Part shown: positions 52,281 to 60,488 of the stretch, one piece after another
Numbering within the stretch: position 1 is the first letter of the stretch
Layout of the letters: each line of letters starts with the position of its first letter
Origin: JBEKTW01 sp049515655
GTDB taxonomy: Bacteria > Bacteroidota > Ignavibacteria > UBA10030 > SZUA-254
Length of the DNA: 64,000 nucleotides
Assembly (NCBI GenBank): GCA_049515655.1
Contig: JBEKTW010000006.1
Location: 62,001 to 126,000 of the forward strand
Direction of reading: 5' to 3'
Position numbers and translations under genes: made by a program
The notes under the pieces: model-generated
Seen by the model: only the letters and a program-made list of their open reading frames with translations
Told to the model about the DNA's origin: nothing
Database searches by the model: none

Positions 52281-52324
52281 TTGACAAATCCCTGACAACA
52301 GTCTCATTCAGGATGTGTAGCTTG
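52281..52324 (+). promoter_or_regulatory. Direct-repeat (Pho-box-like) promoter of the rightward lipid operon
   Basis: TTGACAA at 52281-52287 and CTGACAAC at 52292-52299 (TGAC to TGAC 11 bp), then 18 bp to TAGCTTG at 52318-52324. A further GACAAC at 52261 lies two periods upstream. The arrangement copies that at 51807, 58277 and 61167. Confidence 0.7.
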
Positions 52325-52368
52325 TAGAAGAATGAATAAGAAAGAATAAGAAAGAAAGGGAAATCGGT

Positions 52369-52479
52369 ATGTACGCTATAGTTGCTGTTTTCTTTCTGGT
52401 CGCTGCCGCGGCTTATCGTGTGCTGAGAAGGATGTACCGCGGTTTGTTCGGAGTCCTCTCGTTATTGAGAAGCTGTTGA
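52369..52479 (+). CDS. 36-residue putative membrane miniprotein
   Basis: An ATG about 45 bp after the promoter's -10 element, preceded by AAAGGGAAA, opens a frame MYAIVAVFFLVAAAAYRVLR followed by a basic tail and a TGA at 52477. It consists of one membrane helix with positive residues behind it, as in small regulatory or assembly proteins. It ends 28 bp before the DUF3108 gene and would be the first product of the rightward operon. Too short for family assignment; it may also be leader sequence. Confidence 0.4.
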   Translation: MYAIVAVFFLVAAAAYRVLRRMYRGLFGVLSLLRSC

Positions 52480-52507
52480 AGAGAAGAACATGTCGAGCGA
52501 GGTTGTT

Positions 52508-53323
52508 ATGATGAATACAATCTTAACTGCGTTGTTTCTCGCCCTTTCAGTCAATGCCGCGATCGGGCAGGGGAATGCCACTGGCGTGCTCCAGTCGGGC
52601 GAGGAACTTCAGTACAAAGTGAAATGGAATTTTCTGCGCCTGGGGACAATCACGCTAAAGACTGTGCGCGATACTTCGTCGGCTGACAGCGTCTTCTACC
52701 GGCTCACGAATGTCGTCAAATCTAATCCCACGCTGGTGTTTGTCAGACTCCGGGAAACAAACGAGAGCCTTGTCAGCGCGAATGACCTCCATACGCGCCG
52801 GTATCGCGGGACCCATTGCAGTTCCAGCGAAACATGGGAGATATCCTACGCCTACGACGCTGTACATCGGCTGGCATTCTGTCGCGAAAAGGAATTACGA
52901 TCGGGGCATATCGAATACGACGATACCCTTCAAAACGTCCCGCCGTTCGTCGAAGGGGCATCGCTTCTGGTCTATGCTCGCTGCAAATCCCATTCAGGGA
53001 AAGCCTACGGCATTCCGACGATGGTCGGGGGGCAGCTACATAAAACAAGGCTCGATTTTTCGCTGACCACTGAAGATATCGATGTCGATGGAATCGACTA
53101 TACTGTTCGTTCACAGAAATTTGCAGGTTCCGCTGATTGGCGAGGCGGGTCGTCAGCCGGTCTGGGAGGTGACTTTACTGGCTGGGTCAGCGACGATGCC
53201 GCCGCCGTGCCGCTCCGGGCTGAAATGAAGATTTTGCTTGGTTCAATTACAATCGAGCTGGAAAAATGGACCCGTCCGGGCTGGGTGCCTCCGTCGACAA
53301 TTCGAACAGCTTCAACCAGATGA
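52508..53323 (+). CDS. DUF3108 domain periplasmic protein
   Basis: I start at the ATG after GAGG (52499-52502); an upstream ATG at 52490 is possible. The 271-residue product has a signal peptide (ILTALFLALSVNAAIGQG) and the DUF3108 pattern: GEELQYKVKWNFLRLGTITL at the start and DDAAAVPLRAEMKILLGSITIELE at the end. DUF3108 proteins are lipocalin- or LolA-like folds in the envelope, possibly lipid-binding. It is the first full-length gene of the rightward lipid operon, 18 bp before the PAP2 gene, which fits a role in lipid handling between membranes. Confidence 0.8.
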   Translation: MMNTILTALFLALSVNAAIGQGNATGVLQSGEELQYKVKWNFLRLGTITLKTVRDTSSADSVFYRLTNVVKSNPTLVFVRLRETNESLVSANDLHTRRYRGTHCSSSETWEISYAYDAVHRLAFCREKELRSGHIEYDDTLQNVPPFVEGASLLVYARCKSHSGKAYGIPTMVGGQLHKTRLDFSLTTEDIDVDGIDYTVRSQKFAGSADWRGGSSAGLGGDFTGWVSDDAAAVPLRAEMKILLGSITIELEKWTRPGWVPPSTIRTASTR

Positions 53324-53341
53324 CCCGAAGGAGCGATTGTT

Positions 53342-54316
53342 ATGATCCCGCAAGCGATTTCGAAGACCAAAGTCATGAATGTAGAATTAAGGACTGTTGA
53401 CATCTTTGCGTTGGCTTATATCATTCTCCTTTCACTGCTGGAGGTACTCTTTCGCTCAAACATAAGTGGCTGGCAAAATCTCTTGTTTGAGAACGGCTTT
53501 ATTCTGATTGGGCTAGTGGTTTTGGTATCTGTCCTGCAGAGAATCCAATCTTCAACTGTTCGTTCAACGAGCCGCATTACGCTCTACATGATGCTCACGT
53601 CTATCATATATCATCAAATGGGAACGATCATTCACCTTGTCTTTCCATTTTGGTGGGATGGTGAAATCAATACGGTCGAGAAGGCTCTCTTTCATGGATA
53701 CCCGACTGTACTTTTGCAGTGGACTGCGCGTCCGTGGCTCACCGAGTTCATGATGTTTGGGTACGTCGTTTACGTGGCATTACTCCCCGCAGTTGCCTTT
53801 TTCATCTGGATTAGGGGTAATCAGCACGAGCTTGAGCAATATTTAACCGAGTTCGTGCTGACGAATTTACTTTGTTACCTTTTTTATTTTCTTGTTCCCG
53901 TGGCCGGACCTTCACGGGCTCTTGCAGCGATGTACACAACGCCGCTGCATGGTCATTTCTTTACTTCGGTCACGGAGTACATGGCTGCTAATGTCCATCT
54001 TCCCGGAGGCGCATTCCCCAGTGCACACTGTGCTTCGACAATCGTCATGCTTGCGGCTCTCTATCGATGCTCCAGACCAGTCGGGTATGGATTTGTGGCT
54101 ATGGCGTTTCTAATTTTTGCATCCACTGTTTACGGCAGATTCCATTACATAACTGACGTCATCGGCGGGATTTCATTGGCAATTCTCAGTCTTTGGATGA
54201 TTCCAAAACTCCAGGCAATACTTGACCGCTTGAACTTCAGGCTTGAATATCTCGTCACTCCGCGCGTTCGGCCGGATGTGATTGGCGATGGCAGAATGCC
54301 TGAGGAGGCTCTATGA
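53342..54316 (+). CDS. PAP2/Aur1-like membrane phosphotransferase
   Basis: The 324-residue membrane protein has about seven helices and the three PAP2 signature parts: PVAGPSRAL, the core PSAHC with catalytic His (GAFPSAHCASTIVM), and YGRFHYITDVIGG with the second His. The spacing and the GPSR form are closer to the Aur1/PAP2_3 group, which transfers a phospho-headgroup to ceramide or hydrolyses lipid phosphates, than to the small PAP2 phosphatases. GAAGGAG lies 8 bp before the ATG and the next gene overlaps by 4 bp. In this operon it could attach or remove the headgroup of a sphingoid lipid; direction is inference. Confidence 0.82.
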   Translation: MIPQAISKTKVMNVELRTVDIFALAYIILLSLLEVLFRSNISGWQNLLFENGFILIGLVVLVSVLQRIQSSTVRSTSRITLYMMLTSIIYHQMGTIIHLVFPFWWDGEINTVEKALFHGYPTVLLQWTARPWLTEFMMFGYVVYVALLPAVAFFIWIRGNQHELEQYLTEFVLTNLLCYLFYFLVPVAGPSRALAAMYTTPLHGHFFTSVTEYMAANVHLPGGAFPSAHCASTIVMLAALYRCSRPVGYGFVAMAFLIFASTVYGRFHYITDVIGGISLAILSLWMIPKLQAILDRLNFRLEYLVTPRVRPDVIGDGRMPEEAL

Positions 54317-55335
54317 ATAGTCTGGTGACCGGTGCCACCGGATTTATCGGAGGGCGATTGGTACAACAGCTTTTGGCTGAGGGCGAAACAGTGCACATGT
54401 TGTGCAGGCCGGGAGCCGACGCATCCTCATTCATGAGCAAGAATATTCGCATTTGTCGGGGGGATATTCTTGACGCTCGGACAATCGAATCCGCTATGAA
54501 TGGGTGCGATTTTGTTTATCACATTGCCGGTTATGCAAAGAACTGGGCGAGAGACCCACGTAAATATATCGAGGTAAATGTTGATGGATTAAGACGTGTT
54601 CTCGATGCCGCGATGAAGACCGGGGTGAAACGCGTAGCCGTCACCTCCACTTCCGTGATCTTCGGACCGTCCAATGGAACCCCCACGATCGAAACGACAA
54701 ACAGGACAAAAGACTTCTTCACGGACTACGAGTATTCTAAATATCTTGCCGAACAGGCAGTCCGTGAATATGTCGATAACGGGCTTGATGTGGTAATTCT
54801 GAATCCGACCAGGGTTTTTGGTCCCGGTTTGATGAACGAAGGGAATTCCGTCGCGAAAATGGTTGAGCTGTATCTTCAAGGGAAGTTCCGCCTCATTCTT
54901 GGCGACGGCAGCGGGGTCGGCAATTATGCGTTCGTGAATGACGTAGTGCGGGGGCACATTCTTGCGATGAAGGCCGGAAGAACGGGAGAACGGTATATCC
55001 TTGGCGGTGAGAATGTTTCTTACAATGAATTTTTTCGAATGCTTTCTGAAGTGTCGGGCCGGAAGCGGTGGATGGCGCACATTCACCCTACACTTGCACT
55101 TGCAATTTCTCAGGTCGAGAATTTGCGCGCCCGGCGGTTTCACCATTACCCGCTCATTACGCCGGGATGGTTGCGCACGTTCATCGCCGACTGGGCTTTT
55201 TCCTCAGAAAAAGCGGAACGAGAGCTTGGCTATACGGTCACTCCGCTCCGAACAGCATTGGAGACGACCGTGCAATGGATACAGAGTAAATCCGAAAAAA
55301 GAAAGAAGTCGTTCGCGCAAGAGGTGTTGCTATGA
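54313..55335 (+). CDS. Extended SDR (NAD-dependent epimerase/dehydratase), copy 1
   Basis: The 340-residue protein has the Rossmann signature TGATGFIGGRLV near residue 6, catalytic YSKYLAEQ (Tyr-x-x-x-Lys) and a substrate domain with RYILGGENVSYNEFFRM. A basic hydrophobic C-terminal stretch follows. Enzymes of this type next to serine palmitoyltransferase genes in Caulobacter and Bacteroides (CerR type) reduce 3-keto-ceramide, so a lipid ketoreductase role is plausible. It overlaps PAP2 before it and the second epimerase after it by 4 bp each (ATGA). Confidence 0.85.
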   Translation: MNSLVTGATGFIGGRLVQQLLAEGETVHMLCRPGADASSFMSKNIRICRGDILDARTIESAMNGCDFVYHIAGYAKNWARDPRKYIEVNVDGLRRVLDAAMKTGVKRVAVTSTSVIFGPSNGTPTIETTNRTKDFFTDYEYSKYLAEQAVREYVDNGLDVVILNPTRVFGPGLMNEGNSVAKMVELYLQGKFRLILGDGSGVGNYAFVNDVVRGHILAMKAGRTGERYILGGENVSYNEFFRMLSEVSGRKRWMAHIHPTLALAISQVENLRARRFHHYPLITPGWLRTFIADWAFSSEKAERELGYTVTPLRTALETTVQWIQSKSEKRKKSFAQEVLL

Positions 55336-56426
55336 AAACCTTGGTTCTCGGGGGCAGCGGTTTTGTGGGGTCCTGGCTCGTTCACGAACTTCTGGAACGG
55401 AATGTTCAAGTCGTCGTCGTTTCCCGCTCTCCCGCCGGAAATACGGACATGGCCCACCCGGGAGTTGAATATGTATGTGGAGATTTCAACGACGGCTCTC
55501 TGATTCGAAAGGCACTCGCAGGTTGCAGCATTGCTATCCATGCGGGAGGCTATTATCCGGTATTCTCTGGTCACCGGGTACAACAAGGCCGCCATGCAAT
55601 CAGAGAGCTGAGATCGGTTCTCGCGGCGTGCTTCGAATCAGGTGTTCGGAGATTCATTTTCACCAGCTCACCGATGGTTCTGGTAAAAGACAACGCCGCT
55701 TTTCGCATTTCCACCTATCATTACATAAAACGGCTGATCCACGACGAAGTTGTGGATTGGATAGGGAAAGGGATCCCCGGAGTTCTCGTCATCCCGGGCG
55801 CTTGTTTCGGTCCTGGAGACAGAAAACCGACAACGGGGAGAGTAATCCTGGAGATTGCCCGCCGCCGGCCAAAGTTCATGCTTGAGGGAAAAATGAACGC
55901 CGTCGATGTCCGTGACGTAGCGAAAGCCTATATGAGCATTCTCGATAAAGCTGCCATTGGCTCTTGCTATCAGCTCGGGAACTGGAACTGTACATTCTCT
56001 GAATTTGCCGGCCTCGTTGCCAGTATCGCCGGCGTATCTCCTCCTCGGCTCAGTCTGCCATATCCTCCGGTCAACAGGATCGCGCTGGTTGCGGAATGGA
56101 TCCAGTTGCACGCCGGCGCGCGCCGCCCGGTGCTGCCGGATGCGGGTCTCAACCAGATTCATTTCGGGACGCATCTCGATTCAGCGGCGGCGATTCGCGA
56201 CTTCGGTTTCGATGTCCGGCCGATTGAAGTTACCATTCGCGAGACGATAGAATACTTCCTTCAGAACGGCTATTTCACTAAAGGGCAATCCCGGAGGGTC
56301 CATGGATATGGAATGGAGGGAGTGGCGAGGACATCGACCCCTTTCCAACGGTGTGTACGGTCTTTTCGGAATCGTAGTGTACCAAGAGAAGTTTCAGCAC
56401 CATTCCTACAGCAAAAAGGAGACTGA
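55332..56426 (+). CDS. Extended SDR (NAD-dependent epimerase/dehydratase), copy 2
   Basis: This 364-residue enzyme has LGGSGFVGSWLVHEL for cofactor binding, TSSPMVLVKDNAA in place of the usual Ser/Thr loop, and YHYIKRLI as Tyr-x-x-x-Lys. The C-terminal 50 residues (HGYGMEGVARTSTPFQRC) are basic and unlike the sister copies. It overlaps the previous gene by ATGA and is followed 2 bp later by the CPBP gene. Clear divergence from copies 1 and 3 suggests a different substrate in the same pathway, such as a sugar headgroup or another lipid ketone. Confidence 0.82.
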   Translation: MKTLVLGGSGFVGSWLVHELLERNVQVVVVSRSPAGNTDMAHPGVEYVCGDFNDGSLIRKALAGCSIAIHAGGYYPVFSGHRVQQGRHAIRELRSVLAACFESGVRRFIFTSSPMVLVKDNAAFRISTYHYIKRLIHDEVVDWIGKGIPGVLVIPGACFGPGDRKPTTGRVILEIARRRPKFMLEGKMNAVDVRDVAKAYMSILDKAAIGSCYQLGNWNCTFSEFAGLVASIAGVSPPRLSLPYPPVNRIALVAEWIQLHAGARRPVLPDAGLNQIHFGTHLDSAAAIRDFGFDVRPIEVTIRETIEYFLQNGYFTKGQSRRVHGYGMEGVARTSTPFQRCVRSFRNRSVPREVSAPFLQQKGD

Positions 56427-56428
56427 CA

Positions 56429-57136
56429 ATGAGTGAATTGCCCATTTACCTCGGAATTAATGTCGGCAAGGAGGAGGTCAAGCCAACAGTCATCATCATT
56501 CTTTCAACGCTTCTCCTGACAATCGACAGGTACTCCGGGTCGATGACCTTTGTGCCGGAGTCATTTGCTGGCGGGTCTAATTTTGCCGGAATCTTCAGAA
56601 TGTTTGCGATGGCATTTGCGCTCTTCGCGCTCGTTCCGCTGTCCGTTGTCGTGTTTGGTTTTCGTGAATCGCCGAAGAAGTATGGGTTGGCGCTCGGGAA
56701 TTGGAAGAGAGGAGTCATTTTGACAGCTCTTCTCTTCCCGGCGATCGCAGTGGCTTTGTTGTATCCGGCATCGCAGAACGCCGAAATGCGTGCGTTCTAT
56801 CCGCTGGACAAGGCTGCCCTGACCTCAGGCGTGGCATTTGTTCGGCTTGAATTGATCCGGGGGATTCTCTTTTATACTGCGTGGGAATTTCTTTTCCGGG
56901 GGTTCATTCTCTTCGGACTTCGGCCGTATGTCGGTGACTGGCTGGCAATCTGTATCCAAACAATACCGTCGTGCCTGTGGCACATCGGGTTGCCGACAGG
57001 AGAAATCGTCTCATCGATTGCGGGGGGACTCCTGTTCGGCATTCTTGCTGTAAGAACGAATTCGATTCTCTGGCCGTATCTCTTGCATTGTCTCATCGGG
57101 ATCGGCCTCGACTTCTTCATAACAATCACGCCATAA
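56429..57136 (+). CDS. CPBP-like intramembrane protease family protein
   Basis: The 235-residue protein has six to seven membrane helices and the CPBP-like motifs AWEFLFRGFILFGL (a single Glu and Arg in place of the usual Glu-Glu pair), a His in PSCLWHIGLPTG and LLHCLIGIGLDF. The missing first glutamate (Trp-Glu) means activity is uncertain. GGAG lies 7 bp before the ATG. It sits inside the lipid operon with gaps of 2 and 11 bp, so it probably has a role in membrane remodelling rather than being a passenger. Confidence 0.75.
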   Translation: MSELPIYLGINVGKEEVKPTVIIILSTLLLTIDRYSGSMTFVPESFAGGSNFAGIFRMFAMAFALFALVPLSVVVFGFRESPKKYGLALGNWKRGVILTALLFPAIAVALLYPASQNAEMRAFYPLDKAALTSGVAFVRLELIRGILFYTAWEFLFRGFILFGLRPYVGDWLAICIQTIPSCLWHIGLPTGEIVSSIAGGLLFGILAVRTNSILWPYLLHCLIGIGLDFFITITP

Positions 57137-57147
57137 GGAGATTTGAA

Positions 57148-58128
57148 ATGAAAGTCCTCATAACTGGAGCCACGGGTTTCATCGGAAGTCATCTCACAGA
57201 GCGACTGCGCCGAGGCGGCAATGAGGTGCTCTGTGTAGCAAAAGACAGGATGAATATCGTTTTCCTGGAATCGCTCAATGCGAATGTTGTGCTGGCGGAC
57301 CTTAACAACGGAGTCGATTGGGAACGGATGCTGGACGGGGTCGACTATATTTACCATCTCGCAGGGTTGACGCGCGCCCAATGGTCGAGCGAATACTACA
57401 GAGAAAACCATCTTGCAACCAAACGATTCGTCGAAGTGTGTGCGAACCGGTGCAGCTCATTGAAACGATTCGTCTATGTCAGCAGCCAAACCGCAGCCGG
57501 GCCGTCGCTGGACGGTTATCCGGTCACGGAAAAATCCCCGTACCATCCGGTCTCGCATTACGGCAAGAGCAAAATGCTTGCGGAACTCGAAGTGTTGAAA
57601 CAACAGGACCGGTTGCCGGTAACGATCGTCAGGCCCACAGCCGTCTATGGCCCGCGTGAGCGAGATTGGTATGAGTACTTCAAGTCAATCAGGCGAGGAA
57701 TCCAACCGGTCATTGGGTTTCGTCCAAAACTGATGAGTCTGATTCACGCTACCGACCTTGTCGACGGGATAATTCTTGCGGGCGAGCATCCCAGTGCGAT
57801 CGGTGAGACGTATTTCCTCGGAAATCAAGAGTTTTATACGACTCGCGCGATTGGTGACGCGATTGCGAACGCGATGTGCTGCAATCCGTTCATAGTCAGA
57901 CTGCCGCACGGAGTAGTGTATGCCGTTGGCGCAATCGCCGAAGCTGCGGCGAAAATTTCCGGCAAGCAGATTTTCTTCAATCTTCAGAAAGTCAGAGAGG
58001 CCGTGCAAACCGCCTGGGTTTGTTCTGTGGAAAAAGCAACGCACGATATTGGATTTCAACCGCGTATTCCCATCAATGAGGGAATGCTGAGCACATACAA
58101 GTGGTATCTGGAGAATGGATGGCTGTAA
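57148..58128 (+). CDS. Extended SDR (NAD-dependent epimerase/dehydratase), copy 3
   Basis: An AAGGAG directly upstream fixes the ATG of MKVLITGATGFIGSHLTERL; the long upstream frame is the shadow of the CPBP gene. The 326-residue protein has the Rossmann loop, the Ser/Thr loop VYVSSQTAAGPS, catalytic YGKSKMLAE, and VRPTAVYGPRERDWYEYFK, the typical substrate-domain entry. It is closest in outline to the Caulobacter-type ceramide reductases and to copy 1. It ends the rightward operon; the next gene has its own direct-repeat promoter. Confidence 0.87.
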   Translation: MKVLITGATGFIGSHLTERLRRGGNEVLCVAKDRMNIVFLESLNANVVLADLNNGVDWERMLDGVDYIYHLAGLTRAQWSSEYYRENHLATKRFVEVCANRCSSLKRFVYVSSQTAAGPSLDGYPVTEKSPYHPVSHYGKSKMLAELEVLKQQDRLPVTIVRPTAVYGPRERDWYEYFKSIRRGIQPVIGFRPKLMSLIHATDLVDGIILAGEHPSAIGETYFLGNQEFYTTRAIGDAIANAMCCNPFIVRLPHGVVYAVGAIAEAAAKISGKQIFFNLQKVREAVQTAWVCSVEKATHDIGFQPRIPINEGMLSTYKWYLENGWL

Positions 58129-58276
58129 AACGGGGCTCCCAATCCACATCCAAAATGACGGCGACTTGTGGCTGCCAACACCACCCGGTACGGCGCATTC
58201 TTTTCGTCCGTCGGAGTCCGGGGTCTGAAAAAATGGCTCCCGGCGGGGGATTTCAGCAAGAGCTCCTGAGAAATTA

Positions 58277-58330
58277 TGACGGGGATTTGACAATTCCGTG
58301 ACAACCGGGGCCCTGGGATGGAGTAACTTG
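58277..58330 (+). promoter_or_regulatory. Direct-repeat (Pho-box-like) promoter of the secreted nucleotidase gene
   Basis: TGAC steps at 58277, 58288 and 58299 (ATGACG, TTGACAA, GTGACAAC) have an exact 11-bp period; 18 bp after the last unit comes TAACTTG at 58324-58330. From 58287 on it matches the promoter at 52281 at most positions of both repeats and the -10 element. Confidence 0.75.
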
Positions 58331-58433
58331 ATGCCAGGAAACCGTTGAATCATGAATCCAGCTATTAACAGGAAAACCAGAAACATTTATCTAATCAACT
58401 CACAATCAACAACAACAACATAAGGAGTTGGAA

Positions 58434-60251
58434 ATGACAAGATTACTAAAGTATTTCGAGTACCTCATCGCGTGGGGACTGTTTGTGTTCTCGGTCGCGT
58501 TCTCGCAGACTGACACCCTTACGATCATTCATGTGAACGACACCCACGGGCATCTGCTGCCATTTCCGTATGCGACCGGTCTCTATGGCGGCGTAGCCAG
58601 GGCGGCGACCGTGATCGAGCGGTGGAAACAGACGGAACCCAATGCCATTTTCGTGCACGCGGGTGACTTCATGGTTCAAAATCTGATGTACAACACCTAT
58701 ATGGGGGTGCCGGACCTGCAGATCCTGAACAGCCTGGGATGCGATGTCCTCTGCCTCGGAAATCACGAATTTGATTTTGGTTCTTCCAATCTGGGAGATG
58801 TGCTCGTGGGAGCCGGGGTCGATTCGTCGTTCAAGTTCATTTGCAGCAATGCACTGAATCTTGATTCCATCCCGGCACTGCAATCAATGGTCCATCCATA
58901 TGCCATCAAGCAAAAAGGTGGGTTGAAGGTTGGGTTTATCGGTTTGACCACTCCCGCTGCCGACATCGAAAGTAATCCAGGGCCGGTTTTCCTCGACACC
59001 AACATTGTTCAATGTGTGCTGCAGAACGTTGCAGTTTTGAAGGCCTTGAATTGCGACGTTATCATTGTTCTGTCACACCTGGGATTGCCGCTCGACATAA
59101 CCATCGCGCCATATCTCTCGGGGGTTGACGCAATCATTGGCGCTCACACACATACTGCGATGGATACCGTCATGTATGTCAATAATATTCCGATCGTCCA
59201 AGCCGGAGCGTTCTTCCGCTACGTCGGCAAGCTTCGACTCGTGCATCACAATTCTGTGACCTCAGTCCTCGATTATACGCTAAAAGAGATTCGGAATACG
59301 GATCCCGCCGATTCGGCAATTGCTTCCATCGTCGACTCCTTGAAGCGCGGAGTAAGCCAGCAGTATACACCGATTCTCGGTCGTGATCCATACGCTCCGG
59401 TGAATCTCAAGGATTTTGATACAACGCTCTTTCATAACAACATCCCGGTCTCAATCGATAGTTTGCAAACGAGGCTGGGGAAATACATCACGGGCTGGAT
59501 GCTTTATCATGTTCCCCATGCTGATTGCGCACTGGAACCCGTGGGCCACATGGAAAACTGCATCTACCCCGGCCCTGTTACTCCTGCGGATCTCTTCGAT
59601 GCTTATCCTGACGGTTTTGACCCGAGCGACGGGCTGGGCTTCCGCATTGCCTCCTACCAGTTGTATGGCGCAGAAATCGTCGGTATGCTTCAGGGATTGT
59701 TGGGCTACATCCATCCGGAGGTCGGAGACTACGAGTATGCGATCGAGGCGAGTGGATTGACGTACAGCGTGTCCCTCGATAATGGCGTCTTGAAGCTTGA
59801 TACCGTTTTGATCGGTGGGGCACCCGTGAAGCCCGATTCCCTCTACACGGTTGTCAGTAGTGACCGGGTAATTGGCTACATGCAGAATCTCTTCGGACTT
59901 TCACCGCAGAACATATCCATCGAGACCATGTCTGTATTCCAGGTGGTTCTTTCCGTTCGAGAGGTGAGATTGGCTTCTCCGACTGCCAGAACGTACAAAC
60001 TTCTACAGAATTATCCGAATCCGTTCAACCCGACAACGATGATCCGGTTTGAGCTGCCGAAGTCTTCGCACGTTGTGCTAAAGGTCTATAACGTTCTTGG
60101 ACAAGAAGTCGCGACACTCATCGATGGCATGAAGCCGGTCGGGGTGTACCAGGTGACCTGGAATGCAGGCGGTCTGCCGAGCGGCGTGTATCTCTATCGA
60201 CTTGAAGCGGGTTCGTTCTCGGAAACCAGGAAGTTAATGCTCGTGAAATAA
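58434..60251 (+). CDS. T9SS-secreted 5'-nucleotidase/metallophosphatase
   Basis: The ATG after AAGGAG gives 605 residues with signal peptide (YLIAWGLFVFSVAFSQ). The metallophosphatase domain at about 24-250 shows all ligands: VNDTHGH, HAGDFM, GNHEFDFG, VLSHLGLP and GAHTHTAMD. The 5'-nucleotidase C-terminal domain follows (about 320-510, GLGFRIASYQLYGAEI), then a T9SS tail (NYPNPFNPTTMIRFEL ... RKLMLVK). It is a UshA-like enzyme, here routed by type IX secretion to the cell surface or medium, and should release phosphate from extracellular nucleotides. Its promoter carries the same direct repeats as the lipid operons, which fits phosphate scavenging. Confidence 0.9.
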   Translation: MTRLLKYFEYLIAWGLFVFSVAFSQTDTLTIIHVNDTHGHLLPFPYATGLYGGVARAATVIERWKQTEPNAIFVHAGDFMVQNLMYNTYMGVPDLQILNSLGCDVLCLGNHEFDFGSSNLGDVLVGAGVDSSFKFICSNALNLDSIPALQSMVHPYAIKQKGGLKVGFIGLTTPAADIESNPGPVFLDTNIVQCVLQNVAVLKALNCDVIIVLSHLGLPLDITIAPYLSGVDAIIGAHTHTAMDTVMYVNNIPIVQAGAFFRYVGKLRLVHHNSVTSVLDYTLKEIRNTDPADSAIASIVDSLKRGVSQQYTPILGRDPYAPVNLKDFDTTLFHNNIPVSIDSLQTRLGKYITGWMLYHVPHADCALEPVGHMENCIYPGPVTPADLFDAYPDGFDPSDGLGFRIASYQLYGAEIVGMLQGLLGYIHPEVGDYEYAIEASGLTYSVSLDNGVLKLDTVLIGGAPVKPDSLYTVVSSDRVIGYMQNLFGLSPQNISIETMSVFQVVLSVREVRLASPTARTYKLLQNYPNPFNPTTMIRFELPKSSHVVLKVYNVLGQEVATLIDGMKPVGVYQVTWNAGGLPSGVYLYRLEAGSFSETRKLMLVK

Positions 60252-60261
60252 TGGACTCGCG

Positions 60262-60283
60262 CTCTTGTAGGGAGGCACAAGAG
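60262..60283 (+). terminator. Hairpin after the nucleotidase gene
   Basis: CTCTTGT (60262-60268) pairs with ACAAGAG (60277-60283) with an 8-nt loop, 10 bp past the stop. No T run follows, so its strength as a terminator is uncertain. Confidence 0.4.
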
Positions 60284-60488
60284 TACGAAATCCTGAACAA
60301 GTTGCAATTGAATGAGAATTTATGACCATTGCTCGTATGAGTTGAAATCGGAAATGAATCAAGGGAAAACAAAGGAGACCATCATGAACAGACAATGGTC
60401 ATTTAGGGCCGCTCTTTGGCAGTCAACAAATTATGCCGCCGTGGAAAACGATCAGAGCGAACTACAAGTGAAAAATTCGGAGCGTACA

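Noticed and set aside
52281..52324. Plain sigma-70 promoter with TTGACA as -35
   Set aside because: The TTGACA is too far from any -10 (about 31 bp) and the exact 11-bp repeat plus N18 rule is shared by four sites, so a regulator-bound element explains it better.
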